Assembly: GCA_021787365.1 (NCBI GenBank)
Contig: JAJYMB010000093.1
Span: 1 to 64,000 of the forward strand
DNA from: Actinomycetes bacterium
GTDB taxonomy: Bacteria > Actinomycetota > Acidimicrobiia > Acidimicrobiales > Palsa-688
Reading direction: 5' to 3'
DNA: 64,000 bases
Shown here: positions 26,682 through 34,960 of the stretch, one piece after another
Position numbering within the stretch: the stretch's first letter is position 1
Layout: each line of letters opens with the position of its first letter
Position numbers and translations under genes: made by a program
The notes under the pieces: generated by a model
Seen by the model: the letters and a program-made list of their open reading frames with translations, nothing else
Told to the model about the DNA's origin: nothing
Database searches by the model: none

Positions 26682-28276
26682 GGGGCCACCTCTGCATCGT
26701 TCTGGCACGCCTGGGGCACCAAACCCGGGTTGCCCGCGGAAGCAGCACTCGGAACGCCGTCCGGGCCCGTCGGGACGAGGAGGGACGCGGCGACCAGCTC
26801 TTCTTCGGTTGCGGTCTCACCGTCGAGCTCCGCGACTATGCGTCCGCCGCGCATGACGAGCACGCGGTGGGCAACCCCGAGCACTTCTTCCGCGTCGGAA
26901 GAGATCATGAGCACTGCCCGGCCTTCCGCTGCAAAGCGACCGAGGAGCTCGTAGATGGCACGCCGTGCCCCGACGTCGACGCCGCGGGTCGGTTCGTCGG
27001 CCACGAGGACACGGGGCTTGGTGAGCAGCACGCGGGCGAACAAGAGCTTTTGCTGGTTGCCGCCCGAAAGGGTGTCTGCCTCGGCCCCGGGGTGGGCCGC
27101 GCGCACGTCCACTCGCCCGAGCACCTCGGACACCGCCCGGCGCTCCATCCCACGGCGCACGTAGCTCAGCCGGCTGAGCTCCGGAAGGACCGAGAGGACG
27201 GCATTTTCCCGCACCGGCCTTCCGAGGAGGAGGCCCTGCTCTTTGCGCGACTCGGGGACCATGGCCAGGCCGAGGTGCAACATCCGCCGCGGCGTCGGCC
27301 GCCGCACCACTCGGCCGCACAGCACCAGGCTCCCGCGTGCCAGCCGGCGCAGCCCGACGATTGCCTCCGCTACCTCGGTGCGGCCTGCTCCCACGAGCCC
27401 TGTCAGGGCCACGATCTCTCCGCCACGCACTTCGAGACTCACGCCGTTGACACCCTGCGCCCAGAGATCGCGCACCGACAACAACACGGGCGCGCCAGGC
27501 TCCGGACGCTGCTTGGGCAGGAGGCTTTGGTCGAAGGACCGGCCGAGCATCGCTTGGACCAGCGTCTCCTCGGTTTCCTCAGCCGACGGGCCGCTGCGCA
27601 CGAGCCGGCCGTCCCGAAGGACCGTCACGTCGTCGGCCACCTCGAGTACCTCGCGCAAGAAGTGGGAGATCAACACGACGGTCCTGCCGCGCGACCGTAG
27701 CGAGCGGATCACTTCGTGGAGCCTCTCGACGTCGTCACGGCTGAGCGCCGCGCTCGGCTCGTCGAAAACGAGCAGCTGTGCGTCCCGGGCGAGCGCCCTC
27801 AAGACTTCGAGCTTTTGCTGGTCTGCAACCCGAAGCCGACCGGCGACGGCGTTGGCCGGGACCCCGAAGCCGACTGCCTCGCAAAGATCCTCGTACCGCC
27901 GGCGCAGCTCGCGCCGGCGGACGACCATCGAGCTCCGAGGTTCGACACCGAGATAGACGTTTTCGGCGGCCGTCAGTTCCCGGACGATCGCCAGTTCCTG
28001 AGCGATCGTGGCAACGCCGTGGTCGAGAGCCTCGCGGGGGCTCCTGAAGCGGACCGGCGTGCCCCAAAGCGCCACCTCGCCGCCGTCGGGAGCGACCAAG
28101 CCCCCGACGACCTTGCCGAGAGTGGACTTGCCAGCCCCGTTCTCACCGACGACGGCGTGCACGGAGCCGGCGCGGATGCCCACCGAGACAGACTCGAGCG
28201 CCCGGGCTCCGCCGTAGCGCTTGCTCACCGCCCGCAATTCGAGATGGGTGGGAATGGGGCCGCGCCCTGCAGGCAC
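26678..28276 (-). CDS. RbsA-type sugar ABC transporter ATPase (tandem domains)
   Basis: 532 residues with two ABC domains. The first has Walker A GENGAGKST and a Walker B ending in VFDEPSAALS. The second has a degenerate Walker A (GLVGAGRTE), the signature LSGGNQQK and VADEPTRGVDVGAR. This asymmetry is normal for CUT2 importers of ribose, xylose, galactose or autoinducer-2 type ligands. It is separated by 60 bp from the binding-protein gene and coupled by ATGA to the permease. Confidence 0.93.
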   Translation of the reverse strand: MPAGRGPIPTHLELRAVSKRYGGARALESVSVGIRAGSVHAVVGENGAGKSTLGKVVGGLVAPDGGEVALWGTPVRFRSPREALDHGVATIAQELAIVRELTAAENVYLGVEPRSSMVVRRRELRRRYEDLCEAVGFGVPANAVAGRLRVADQQKLEVLRALARDAQLLVFDEPSAALSRDDVERLHEVIRSLRSRGRTVVLISHFLREVLEVADDVTVLRDGRLVRSGPSAEETEETLVQAMLGRSFDQSLLPKQRPEPGAPVLLSVRDLWAQGVNGVSLEVRGGEIVALTGLVGAGRTEVAEAIVGLRRLARGSLVLCGRVVRRPTPRRMLHLGLAMVPESRKEQGLLLGRPVRENAVLSVLPELSRLSYVRRGMERRAVSEVLGRVDVRAAHPGAEADTLSGGNQQKLLFARVLLTKPRVLVADEPTRGVDVGARRAIYELLGRFAAEGRAVLMISSDAEEVLGVAHRVLVMRGGRIVAELDGETATEEELVAASLLVPTGPDGVPSAASAGNPGLVPQACQNDAEVAP

Positions 28277-28336
28277 CTGCTCTGCTTCCTCGTGCGCTTG
28301 CTCTGTGCGCTTTCGCTGTGCTCTCGCCCTCGTGGC

Positions 28337-29374
28337 TCAGCCTGGCCACTCGGCGTGGAACTCGCCCACGTCAGCCTTTGTGACTATGCCCCCGTGGGGC
28401 AGCTCGGCCACAGGGTCGATACCGCCGAAGTGCTTGCCCGTGCGGATTGACTCGGCCAAGTACTCGACGGCAAGGCGCCCCTCGGAGGCCGGCAGCTGGG
28501 CGACGTCGCCGTACCACGCGCCGCTCCGGATCCCCTTCAGCGCGGCCGCACTCGCCCCGTAACCGACCAGGATCACCTTGCCGGTCTTGCCGGCGGCAGC
28601 TACGGCCTGTTGGGCGCCCTCTATCCCTTGGTCAGAGCCCACGATCAACGTGAGGTTCGGGTGTGCCGTAAGCATGTTCTGGGCGGCGGTCAGGCCGTCG
28701 CTCGGCGTGAAATAGGATTGGCCCTCGGTGACGATCTTCACGTTGGTGTGAGAGCTCACGACTTTCATGAAGGCACCGTGCAAGGCCTCGTCGAGGGCAG
28801 ACGCTTTGATGTCGTACATGTAGCCCACGTTGCACGGGTTGTACTTGCTGCAAGCCTTGACCACGAGCTGGCCAAGCTTGGTGCCGATCTCGGTCGGGAC
28901 GAAAACGACGTTGACCGCCAGCCCTTTGACCTGGGGCTTGTCCGTCGCCAGGTCGGGCCCGAGCTCTTGGTCCATGTTGGCCACCGCGATGTGGGCGGCG
29001 ATCGCTTGGCGGACGAGGCCGAGGAGACCTGTGCCGAAGATCGGTTGGACGATTATCCCCTGGTACTTGTGCGACGTGATGGCGTCCTGCAGTTCTGCGT
29101 ACTGCTTTGTCGGGCTGTTCTCGGCGTCGAAGACCGTCAGGTCGACGTTGGCCTTCTTCGCCTCCTGTCGCGCAGCCCTCAGCATGGGTGCGTCGTAACT
29201 GTTCTGCACGGCGAACGACAGGTACGCGACGTGCAGCGTCCGGCCCTGGTGCCGCGGTGGTGCGGACGCGCCAGTTGGTGCGGCGGCTAGCCCTGTGAGC
29301 GCAACAGCCGACAGCACCGCGCCAAAAGCGGCAGGAATGCGGCGCAACCTTATGCCCCGATGTCCCGATGGCAT
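28337..29374 (-). CDS. RbsB-type periplasmic sugar-binding protein
   Basis: 345 residues. A basic start and a hydrophobic stretch (to about residue 37, ending TGASA) form a signal peptide. The mature domain has the Peripla_BP_4 pattern: LSFAVQNSYDAPMLRAARQEA, DLTVFDAENSPTKQYAELQD and IIVQPIFG. It captures the ligand for the RbsA/RbsC-type importer. It is the first gene of an eight-gene minus-strand operon extending to the mannonate dehydratase, and it faces the divergent E1 operon. Confidence 0.92.
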   Translation of the reverse strand: MPSGHRGIRLRRIPAAFGAVLSAVALTGLAAAPTGASAPPRHQGRTLHVAYLSFAVQNSYDAPMLRAARQEAKKANVDLTVFDAENSPTKQYAELQDAITSHKYQGIIVQPIFGTGLLGLVRQAIAAHIAVANMDQELGPDLATDKPQVKGLAVNVVFVPTEIGTKLGQLVVKACSKYNPCNVGYMYDIKASALDEALHGAFMKVVSSHTNVKIVTEGQSYFTPSDGLTAAQNMLTAHPNLTLIVGSDQGIEGAQQAVAAAGKTGKVILVGYGASAAALKGIRSGAWYGDVAQLPASEGRLAVEYLAESIRTGKHFGGIDPVAELPHGGIVTKADVGEFHAEWPG

Positions 29375-29463
29375 CGCTTCCCCTTCCCTCGAGAGGCCCC
29401 CTTGGACCTCTCAGGCAAAGTGTGCCACAGTCCGGCCCAGCCTGTCAAGTGGTGCGCAACAGT

Positions 29464-29478
29464 CGTGTATCATACACG
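29464..29478. promoter_or_regulatory. Perfect 15-bp palindromic operator
   Basis: CGTGTAT-C-ATACACG is a perfect palindrome between the divergent importer and E1 operons. Its left half plus three bases, CGTGTATCAT, recurs at 29517-29526, 53 bp away, overlapping the presumed -10 box of the E1 operon. This layout suits a dimeric repressor, GntR- or XRE-like, binding two sites and possibly looping. The binding protein is not proven; the operon-encoded XRE-cupin regulator is the local candidate. Confidence 0.7.
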
Positions 29479-29497
29479 CACAGCTTGACCATGGCAG

Positions 29498-29526
29498 TTG
29501 GTGCGGTCCCCAGCTCCGTGTATCAT
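29498..29526 (+). promoter_or_regulatory. Promoter of the E1/M24/bicupin operon
   Basis: TTGGTG (29498-29503), a 17-bp spacer and TATCAT (29521-29526) form a good sigma70-like promoter. The predicted start near 29533 gives a leader of about 38 nt containing AAGGGGAG before ATG 29571. The -10 lies inside the second copy of the CGTGTATCAT motif, so a bound regulator would block polymerase. Confidence 0.6.
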
Positions 29527-29570
29527 TGCTAAACGAGACGCCCGACCAGCGTCGCCGAAGGGGAGCCTGT

Positions 29571-30596
29571 ATGTCGAATGACACCGTAAAGCGTCCGCCA
29601 CGCGAGGCCGAGGGCTCGCGTGGTGCCGAGGCGCGCGTCGAGATGTACCGGGCACAGGTCCGGGTGCGCCTCTTCGAGAAGGAGGCCTACAACCTCTTCT
29701 TGCAGAACCTGGTCAAGGGCACGAGCCACCTGGCGATAGGCCAAGAGGCGGTCGCCGCGGGGGTGAGCGCCGCCCTCAGGCCGGACGACTATGTTTTTGC
29801 CACCTACCGGGGACATGCGCACGCCATCTCGAGGGGGGCGCCCATGACTGCCTGCTTCGCGGAGTTGATGGGCCGTGAAAGCGGCCTCATGGCTGGCAAG
29901 GGCGGCTCGATGCACCTCACGTACGCGAAGGGCAACTTCATGGGTTCGTACGCGATCGTCGGTGCCCACCTCACGATCGCCAACGGAGCCGCTTGGTCCG
30001 CCGTCTACCGTGGCACCGACCAAGTGGCGGTCGCCTTCTTCGGCGACGGCGCCACGAACATCGGCGCCTTCCATGAAGCTCTCAACCTGGCCGCTACGTG
30101 GAAGTTGCCCGTGGTGTTCGTGTGCGAGAACAACTTGTACATGGAGTACACACCGATCAGCCAGGTGACGGCCGTGGCCCAGCCGGCCGCGGACCGCGCC
30201 AGCGCGTACGGCCTACCCCCGGTGCTGGTCGATGGCAACGACGCCGATGCCGTCCACGAGGCGGCGACGGAGGCGGTCGAACGGGCCCGCTCGGGGGGCG
30301 GCCCCAGCCTGGTCGAGGCGGTCACCTACCGCCACGGAGGCCACTCGCGCGCCGACCCCGGCAAGTACCGTCCCGACGAGGAAGTAGCCGAATGGCTTGC
30401 CAAGGACCCTCTCCCCCGCTACAGGACAAGGCTCCAAGGAGAAGGGGTCGAAGCCCCCCTCCTCGACCGCATAGAGGCCGACGCGCGAGACGAGGTCGAC
30501 CGCGCCCGCGAGGAAGCCAAGGCCGCGCCGCCGGCTGACCCTGCTCACCTCGAGACGGAGGTCTTCTCCTACGGGGAATCGTCATGGCGGAGGTGA
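29571..30596 (+). CDS. 2-oxoacid (pyruvate/acetoin-type) dehydrogenase E1 alpha subunit
   Basis: 341 residues. Thiamine-diphosphate binding is shown by FFGDGATNIGAFHEALNLAA, and the active-site region by VCENNLYMEYTP. The terminal RHGGHSRADPGKYR segment is the phosphorylation-loop region of E1 alpha. With the E1 beta encoded 7 bp downstream it makes an alpha2beta2 E1 that decarboxylates a 2-oxoacid or cleaves acetoin. ATG 29571 has a clear ribosome-binding site; the open frame upstream is non-coding promoter DNA. No E2 or E3 gene follows, unlike complete complexes. Confidence 0.9.
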   Translation: MSNDTVKRPPREAEGSRGAEARVEMYRAQVRVRLFEKEAYNLFLQNLVKGTSHLAIGQEAVAAGVSAALRPDDYVFATYRGHAHAISRGAPMTACFAELMGRESGLMAGKGGSMHLTYAKGNFMGSYAIVGAHLTIANGAAWSAVYRGTDQVAVAFFGDGATNIGAFHEALNLAATWKLPVVFVCENNLYMEYTPISQVTAVAQPAADRASAYGLPPVLVDGNDADAVHEAATEAVERARSGGGPSLVEAVTYRHGGHSRADPGKYRPDEEVAEWLAKDPLPRYRTRLQGEGVEAPLLDRIEADARDEVDRAREEAKAAPPADPAHLETEVFSYGESSWRR

Positions 30597-30603
30597 CCCA
30601 CTC

Positions 30604-31581
30604 GTGCCGCAAGTGATCACCTACCGGGAGGCGGTCGCGGTGGGCCTCGCCCAAGAGATGGAGAGGGATCCCTCCGTCGTGCTGATCGGGGAGGACATCG
30701 CGACAGCCGGCGGTGTGTTCAAGGCGACGGCGGGGCTTCTGGAGAAGTTCGGGCCCAAACGCGTCCGCGACACCCCGATATCTGAGCAGGCCATTCTTGG
30801 CGCGGCAATGGGCGCTGCCATGACCGGGCTGCGCCCGGTGGCAGAGCTGATGTTCGCCGACTTCGTCTCCGTGTGCCACGACTTGGTCGTCAACCAGATC
30901 GCCAAAGCCCGTTACATGACCAACGGCCAAATAAGCCTCCCGCTCGTCGTCCGCTTCGGCAACGGCGGGGGGCTCCGCTTCGGCGCGCAGCACTCCCAGA
31001 GCGTGGAGGGCTGGCTGATGGCGGTCCCCGGGCTCAAGGTTGTCGTGCCCTCAACCCCGGCCGACGTGGTGGGGCTGATGGCTGCGGCGGTGCGCGACGA
31101 GGACCCCGTCATGTTCTTGGAGGAAAAGGCGCTCTACCCAACGAGCGGCGAGGTGCCTGAGGGTGAGCACGTCGACGAGCTGGGCACGGCTCGTGTGCGC
31201 CGGGCAGGCTCGGATGCGAGCATCTTCGCCCTGGGCACGATGGTCCACCGTGCCCTCGGCGCGGCCGGACAACTCGCTGCAGAGGGTATCGACTGCGAAG
31301 TCGTCGACCTTCGCTCGTTGGTGCCTTTGGACGTCTCGACGGTGGCGGCCTCGGTGGCGAAGACTGGGCGGGTCTTCACCGTCGAGGAGGGCCCCAGGCT
31401 CTGCGGGTGGGGCGCTGAGCTTGCCTCCATAGTGGCCGAGGAGTGCTTTTACGACCTCGACGCCCCAGTGCGGCGGGTGACCACCCCCCACATACCGTTG
31501 CCTGCAGCGGATTCCCTGGAAGACGCTGCGATCCCCTCGGTGGAGCGCGTCGTTGCTGTGGTCAGAGAAGGGCTTGGCTAA
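30604..31581 (+). CDS. 2-oxoacid (pyruvate/acetoin-type) dehydrogenase E1 beta subunit
   Basis: 325 residues, GTG start. VLIGEDIATAGGVFKATAGL, RVRDTPISEQAILGAAMGAA and RFGNGGGLRFGAQHSQSVEGW are classic transketolase-type E1 beta segments. The last includes the His that contacts the substrate. The C-terminal domain (VVDLRSLVPLDVSTV) would bind an E2. It pairs with the E1 alpha directly upstream. The substrate may be linked to the M24 and bicupin products that follow. Confidence 0.9.
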   Translation: MPQVITYREAVAVGLAQEMERDPSVVLIGEDIATAGGVFKATAGLLEKFGPKRVRDTPISEQAILGAAMGAAMTGLRPVAELMFADFVSVCHDLVVNQIAKARYMTNGQISLPLVVRFGNGGGLRFGAQHSQSVEGWLMAVPGLKVVVPSTPADVVGLMAAAVRDEDPVMFLEEKALYPTSGEVPEGEHVDELGTARVRRAGSDASIFALGTMVHRALGAAGQLAAEGIDCEVVDLRSLVPLDVSTVAASVAKTGRVFTVEEGPRLCGWGAELASIVAEECFYDLDAPVRRVTTPHIPLPAADSLEDAAIPSVERVVAVVREGLG

Positions 31582-31610
31582 GGCCCGCTGCAAAAAAGGA
31601 GGTTCGAGCA

Positions 31611-32936
31611 TTGGTTTTGAAGAGTTTCGGGCTCAACGCCGTGGACTGGGAACAACGGGTCGATTTCGGCCGGCTGCGCTCTGCCCGCCTGGGAGGCCTT
31701 CGCGCCCAACTGGAGGCGAGCGAGCTCGGTGCCCTGCTGTCGTTTGATTTCCACAACATCCGCTACATGACTTCGACCCACATAGGCACGTGGGCGATGG
31801 ACAAGTTGATCCGCTTCTCGCTCCTGCCTCGTGGCGGAGAACCGGTCGTGTGGGACTTCGGCTCCGCAGCAAAACACCACGTTATGTACAACCCCTGGCT
31901 CGACTACGGGCCGGGGGTCGAACACGGTTCGCGTCCCGGGATCTCCACCCTTCGAGGGGCTTTCGACCCCGCAGCAGGGAGGGCCGATGAAGTGGCCCGC
32001 TCGATAAAGCGCGAGCTCGAGCGCCACGGCCTGGCCCGTGAGCCCGTCGGCGTCGACATTGCCGAGATGCCCGTCTTGGAAGCCCTGTCAAGCGCTGGCG
32101 TCCGGGTGGTCGATGGCCAGCAAGTGTTCTTGGAGGCCCGCCGCAAGAAGACCGAGGACGAGATCTCCCTGCTGGTAGCCGCCGCCTCTATGGTCGACGC
32201 AGCTTACGACCAGCTGTACGCGTTCTTGCGCCCGGGGGTACGGGAGAACGAGTGTGTCGGGGTCGTCGCCAAAGCCCTATATGACCTCGGCAGCGAGCAC
32301 GTCGAGGGAGTAAACGCCATCTCGGGCGAGCGCTGCGCACCCCACCCCCACGTCTACAGCGACCGCATCCTGCGCCCGGGCGACCCAGCCTTTTTCGATA
32401 TCCTGCACTCGTTCAACGGGTACAGGACCTGCTACTACCGCACGTTTGCTGTGGGCAGTGCGAGCCCCGCCCAGCGCGACGCCTACCGCCGCTGCCGGGA
32501 GTTCATCGACGAAGCTATATACAGGGTGAAGCCGGGCGCTACCACTGCCGACATCGTTGAAGTCTGGCCCAAGGCAACGGACTTCGGCTTCCCGGACGAG
32601 TTGGCCGCCTTTGCCCTCCAGTACGGCCACGGCGTCGGCCTCTCCATCTGGGAGAAACCGATCTTCAGCCGGCTGGTCTCCCTCGACCACCCCGAAGTGC
32701 TGGAAGAGGGTATGGTCTTTGCGCTCGAGACCTATTGGCCGGCCTCCGATGGCTGGTCCGCGGCGCGCATCGAGGAGGAGGTCGTGGTCACCGCCGATGG
32801 TTGCGAGGTGATAACGAAGTTCCCGGCCGAGGAGCTGCTCGTCGCCGGGCAGCGTTACTGGGCCGTGGACGGGCCGCTCCCCGCGACCAGGGAGGCGCAG
32901 TCCCACCTGAACACCGGGGAACGGAGGGACCGCTGA
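31611..32936 (+). CDS. M24-family (creatinase/prolidase-like) protein with a changed metal site
   Basis: 441 residues. The pita-bread fold is evident: a creatinase N-domain, then D263 in PAFFDILHSFNGYRT, H340 in QYGHGVGLS, E373 in VFALETYWP and E388 in ARIEEEVVV. The second metal-binding Asp of the family (in the usual SDxTRT) aligns with Cys274. This argues against a normal two-metal aminopeptidase and for a creatinase-like or other metal-poor enzyme. The TTG start at 31611 is chosen because AGGAGG lies 8 nt upstream. It is co-transcribed with the E1 genes. Confidence 0.82.
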   Translation: MVLKSFGLNAVDWEQRVDFGRLRSARLGGLRAQLEASELGALLSFDFHNIRYMTSTHIGTWAMDKLIRFSLLPRGGEPVVWDFGSAAKHHVMYNPWLDYGPGVEHGSRPGISTLRGAFDPAAGRADEVARSIKRELERHGLAREPVGVDIAEMPVLEALSSAGVRVVDGQQVFLEARRKKTEDEISLLVAAASMVDAAYDQLYAFLRPGVRENECVGVVAKALYDLGSEHVEGVNAISGERCAPHPHVYSDRILRPGDPAFFDILHSFNGYRTCYYRTFAVGSASPAQRDAYRRCREFIDEAIYRVKPGATTADIVEVWPKATDFGFPDELAAFALQYGHGVGLSIWEKPIFSRLVSLDHPEVLEEGMVFALETYWPASDGWSAARIEEEVVVTADGCEVITKFPAEELLVAGQRYWAVDGPLPATREAQSHLNTGERRDR

Positions 32937-32944
32937 AGACCGAG

Positions 32945-33889
32945 ATGTGCTCAACCGGCAAATGGAACTGGTCGTTCGACGACGACGGCATCCACGATTA
33001 CGGTACGCATGCCACGGGCTACACGCGCGGCGGGCTCGTGGGCAGGAGCAACGGCGCGGTGCACACTGACCTCGCCCTTTGTCGGCTGGCGCCGGGCGGC
33101 CGCATCAACCGGCACGTCCACTACTTCGAGCAATGTGCCTACGTGCTCGGCGGGCGCCCCGTCGTCGAAAGCAACGGCCAAAGACTGCAGCTACAAACCG
33201 GCGACTACGTCCATTTCCCGGTGGCAAGCCCCCACGGCTGGCTCAACCCTGGTGAGATGGAGGCCCGTTGGCTGGAGCTCAGCACCCCCCAGCCGCTGCC
33301 GCCCGGCCGTCAGCGAGACGACACGTATTTCCTCCCAGGTTCCTCCGATCCGCAAGCAGTACTCCCCGCCAGGTTGCCCGACCCCACCATTGCCAATGTG
33401 GGCACCTATCTGGGGACGCCCCCCCAACACGAGGCCCTCGCGACGACAGGCCCTGCTCGCGGGCGTGCCCCCGCCGGCATCGACACAGCCCTGCTCGCCT
33501 ACAGCGGGATCTCGGTCAAGATGCTCGTGGACCCCAACATGGGGGCCGAGCTCCTCACCATGTTTATGGTGGACTACGAGCCCGGCGGGGCAGCCCAGAT
33601 CCACGACCACCCCTTCGAAGAGGCCTACTTCTTCTTGGAGGGCGAGATCGAAGCAGAGGTGGAAGGGCAGAAGATGACCCTCGGGGCGGGCGACTTCTTG
33701 TTCTGCGGGGTGGGCGTGCTGCACGGGTTCTTCAACACGACGCCGGGGCGAGTCCGCTGGATCGAGACCCAGGCCCCGCAACCGCCTCGTCGCCACTCAT
33801 ACCGCTGGCCTGCTCACTGGGCTGAGCTCGGCAGCAAGGTCTCCGTGCGTACTGGCCAAGACGCCGGCTCCGGGCAAGCGAAATCGTAA
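32945..33889 (+). CDS. Bicupin protein, (S)-ureidoglycine aminohydrolase-like
   Basis: 314 residues with two cupin barrels. The first has INRHVHYFEQCAYVLGG and YVHFPVASPHGW. The second has AQIHDHPFEEAYFFLEGEIE and DFLFCGVGVLHGF, a complete metal-binding His/Glu set. The arrangement resembles (S)-ureidoglycine aminohydrolase and related bicupins, but identity is uncertain. ATG 32945 is the conventional start. A CTG at 32933 overlaps the upstream TGA as CTGA with GGAGGG only 4 nt away, so it could be the true start. Last gene of the E1 operon; convergent with ccdA. Confidence 0.75.
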   Translation: MCSTGKWNWSFDDDGIHDYGTHATGYTRGGLVGRSNGAVHTDLALCRLAPGGRINRHVHYFEQCAYVLGGRPVVESNGQRLQLQTGDYVHFPVASPHGWLNPGEMEARWLELSTPQPLPPGRQRDDTYFLPGSSDPQAVLPARLPDPTIANVGTYLGTPPQHEALATTGPARGRAPAGIDTALLAYSGISVKMLVDPNMGAELLTMFMVDYEPGGAAQIHDHPFEEAYFFLEGEIEAEVEGQKMTLGAGDFLFCGVGVLHGFFNTTPGRVRWIETQAPQPPRRHSYRWPAHWAELGSKVSVRTGQDAGSGQAKS

Positions 33890-33915
33890 GTCCAACCCGT
33901 TTGCCGGGCCGATTG

Positions 33916-34824
33916 CTACCGCCCCGGACGTGTAGGTGCCCGTTCTTGGCTCTCGACGGCTAGCGGGCCAGCCGGGCGGCCGTCGGTCACAACTGGCGCG
34001 GGAGGGCGGCGGCTCATGACGGCGAGCCCCACCAGTGCAGCTACGACGCCGGCGCCGAGCACGATGCCGATCAGGCGCGAGGAGCCCCCGAGCCATGCCG
34101 TTAGCTGGGACTGCACGTGCTCGACCAGCCGGACGGGCGCGGGTGACGACGAGGGCGACACCAGGTCGTCTGCCCAGTAGAGGGTCAGGTACAGCCCTGC
34201 CAGGGCGAGCACCACGCCCGAAACCCGCGGGACGAACCTGGTGAGCGGCAAGGCCCGGCGTAGGACGGACGCGCCGGCGTACGCGACGAGGAGGCTCGCC
34301 ACGGTGAGCAGGAGGCCCATGCCGAGCGCGTAGGCGACGAAGGTCTCGGCCCCCGTCACGAAGCCGAGGCGAGTGAAGGACCCCGCCACGCCGGCCAGGA
34401 ACAATGGCAGCGCGCAGGACAGCGATGCCACCGCGTACGCGACGCCGAAACCGGCCATGGCGAGAGGCCCCTGGGTGCCGCTAATACGAGGCAGCGGGAC
34501 GTGCAGACGCGCCTGGCGCCCGAGCGTGGCCAACACTCCGGCGACCGTCATCGCCACTGCGAGCGGGAGCATCACCCACGGGACCCAGCCGAGCACCAAC
34601 CCGGTACCGCTCTCCACCAAAAGGCCGAGCAACCCGAACACGAGCACGAAGCCCATGGTCACGCAAGCGCCGGCGACCAAGCCTCGTTCCGTCTGCTTCA
34701 CCCAGCCGGCACCCGAGCGGCCGCCGGCGAAGGTCGCGAGGTACGCGGGCAAAAGGGGGAAGCCGCAGGGGTTGATGGCGGCGACCAAACCCAGCGTAAA
34801 GGCATAGGCCAGGACCGCGCTCAT
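33916..34824 (-). CDS. ccdA: Cytochrome c biogenesis / thiol-disulfide transporter CcdA
   Basis: 302 residues with six to seven membrane helices. The first catalytic Cys is in AAINPCGFPLLPAYL and the second in VASLSCALPLFLAG. This is the CcdA/DsbD pattern for moving reducing equivalents across the membrane to extracytoplasmic thioredoxin-like proteins. An extra C-terminal helix and a Pro/Arg tail follow. GGAGGG precedes the ATG. It lies downstream of the PF03640 secreted-repeat gene on the same strand, 136 bp away. Confidence 0.9.
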   Translation of the reverse strand: MSAVLAYAFTLGLVAAINPCGFPLLPAYLATFAGGRSGAGWVKQTERGLVAGACVTMGFVLVFGLLGLLVESGTGLVLGWVPWVMLPLAVAMTVAGVLATLGRQARLHVPLPRISGTQGPLAMAGFGVAYAVASLSCALPLFLAGVAGSFTRLGFVTGAETFVAYALGMGLLLTVASLLVAYAGASVLRRALPLTRFVPRVSGVVLALAGLYLTLYWADDLVSPSSSPAPVRLVEHVQSQLTAWLGGSSRLIGIVLGAGVVAALVGLAVMSRRPPAPVVTDGRPAGPLAVESQERAPTRPGR

Positions 34825-34960
34825 CGACCCTCCAGCTAACCGCCTCCAGGGGAGGAGGAGTCAAGTCGGCTGGCTGGGGCCGGGGCTGGTGCCGAGGCTG
34901 GCCCGGGGCGACGGCTCAGCCCGCCCGCGCCCCGGGGCCAACTCGTCGGGCCCGCGCCTA

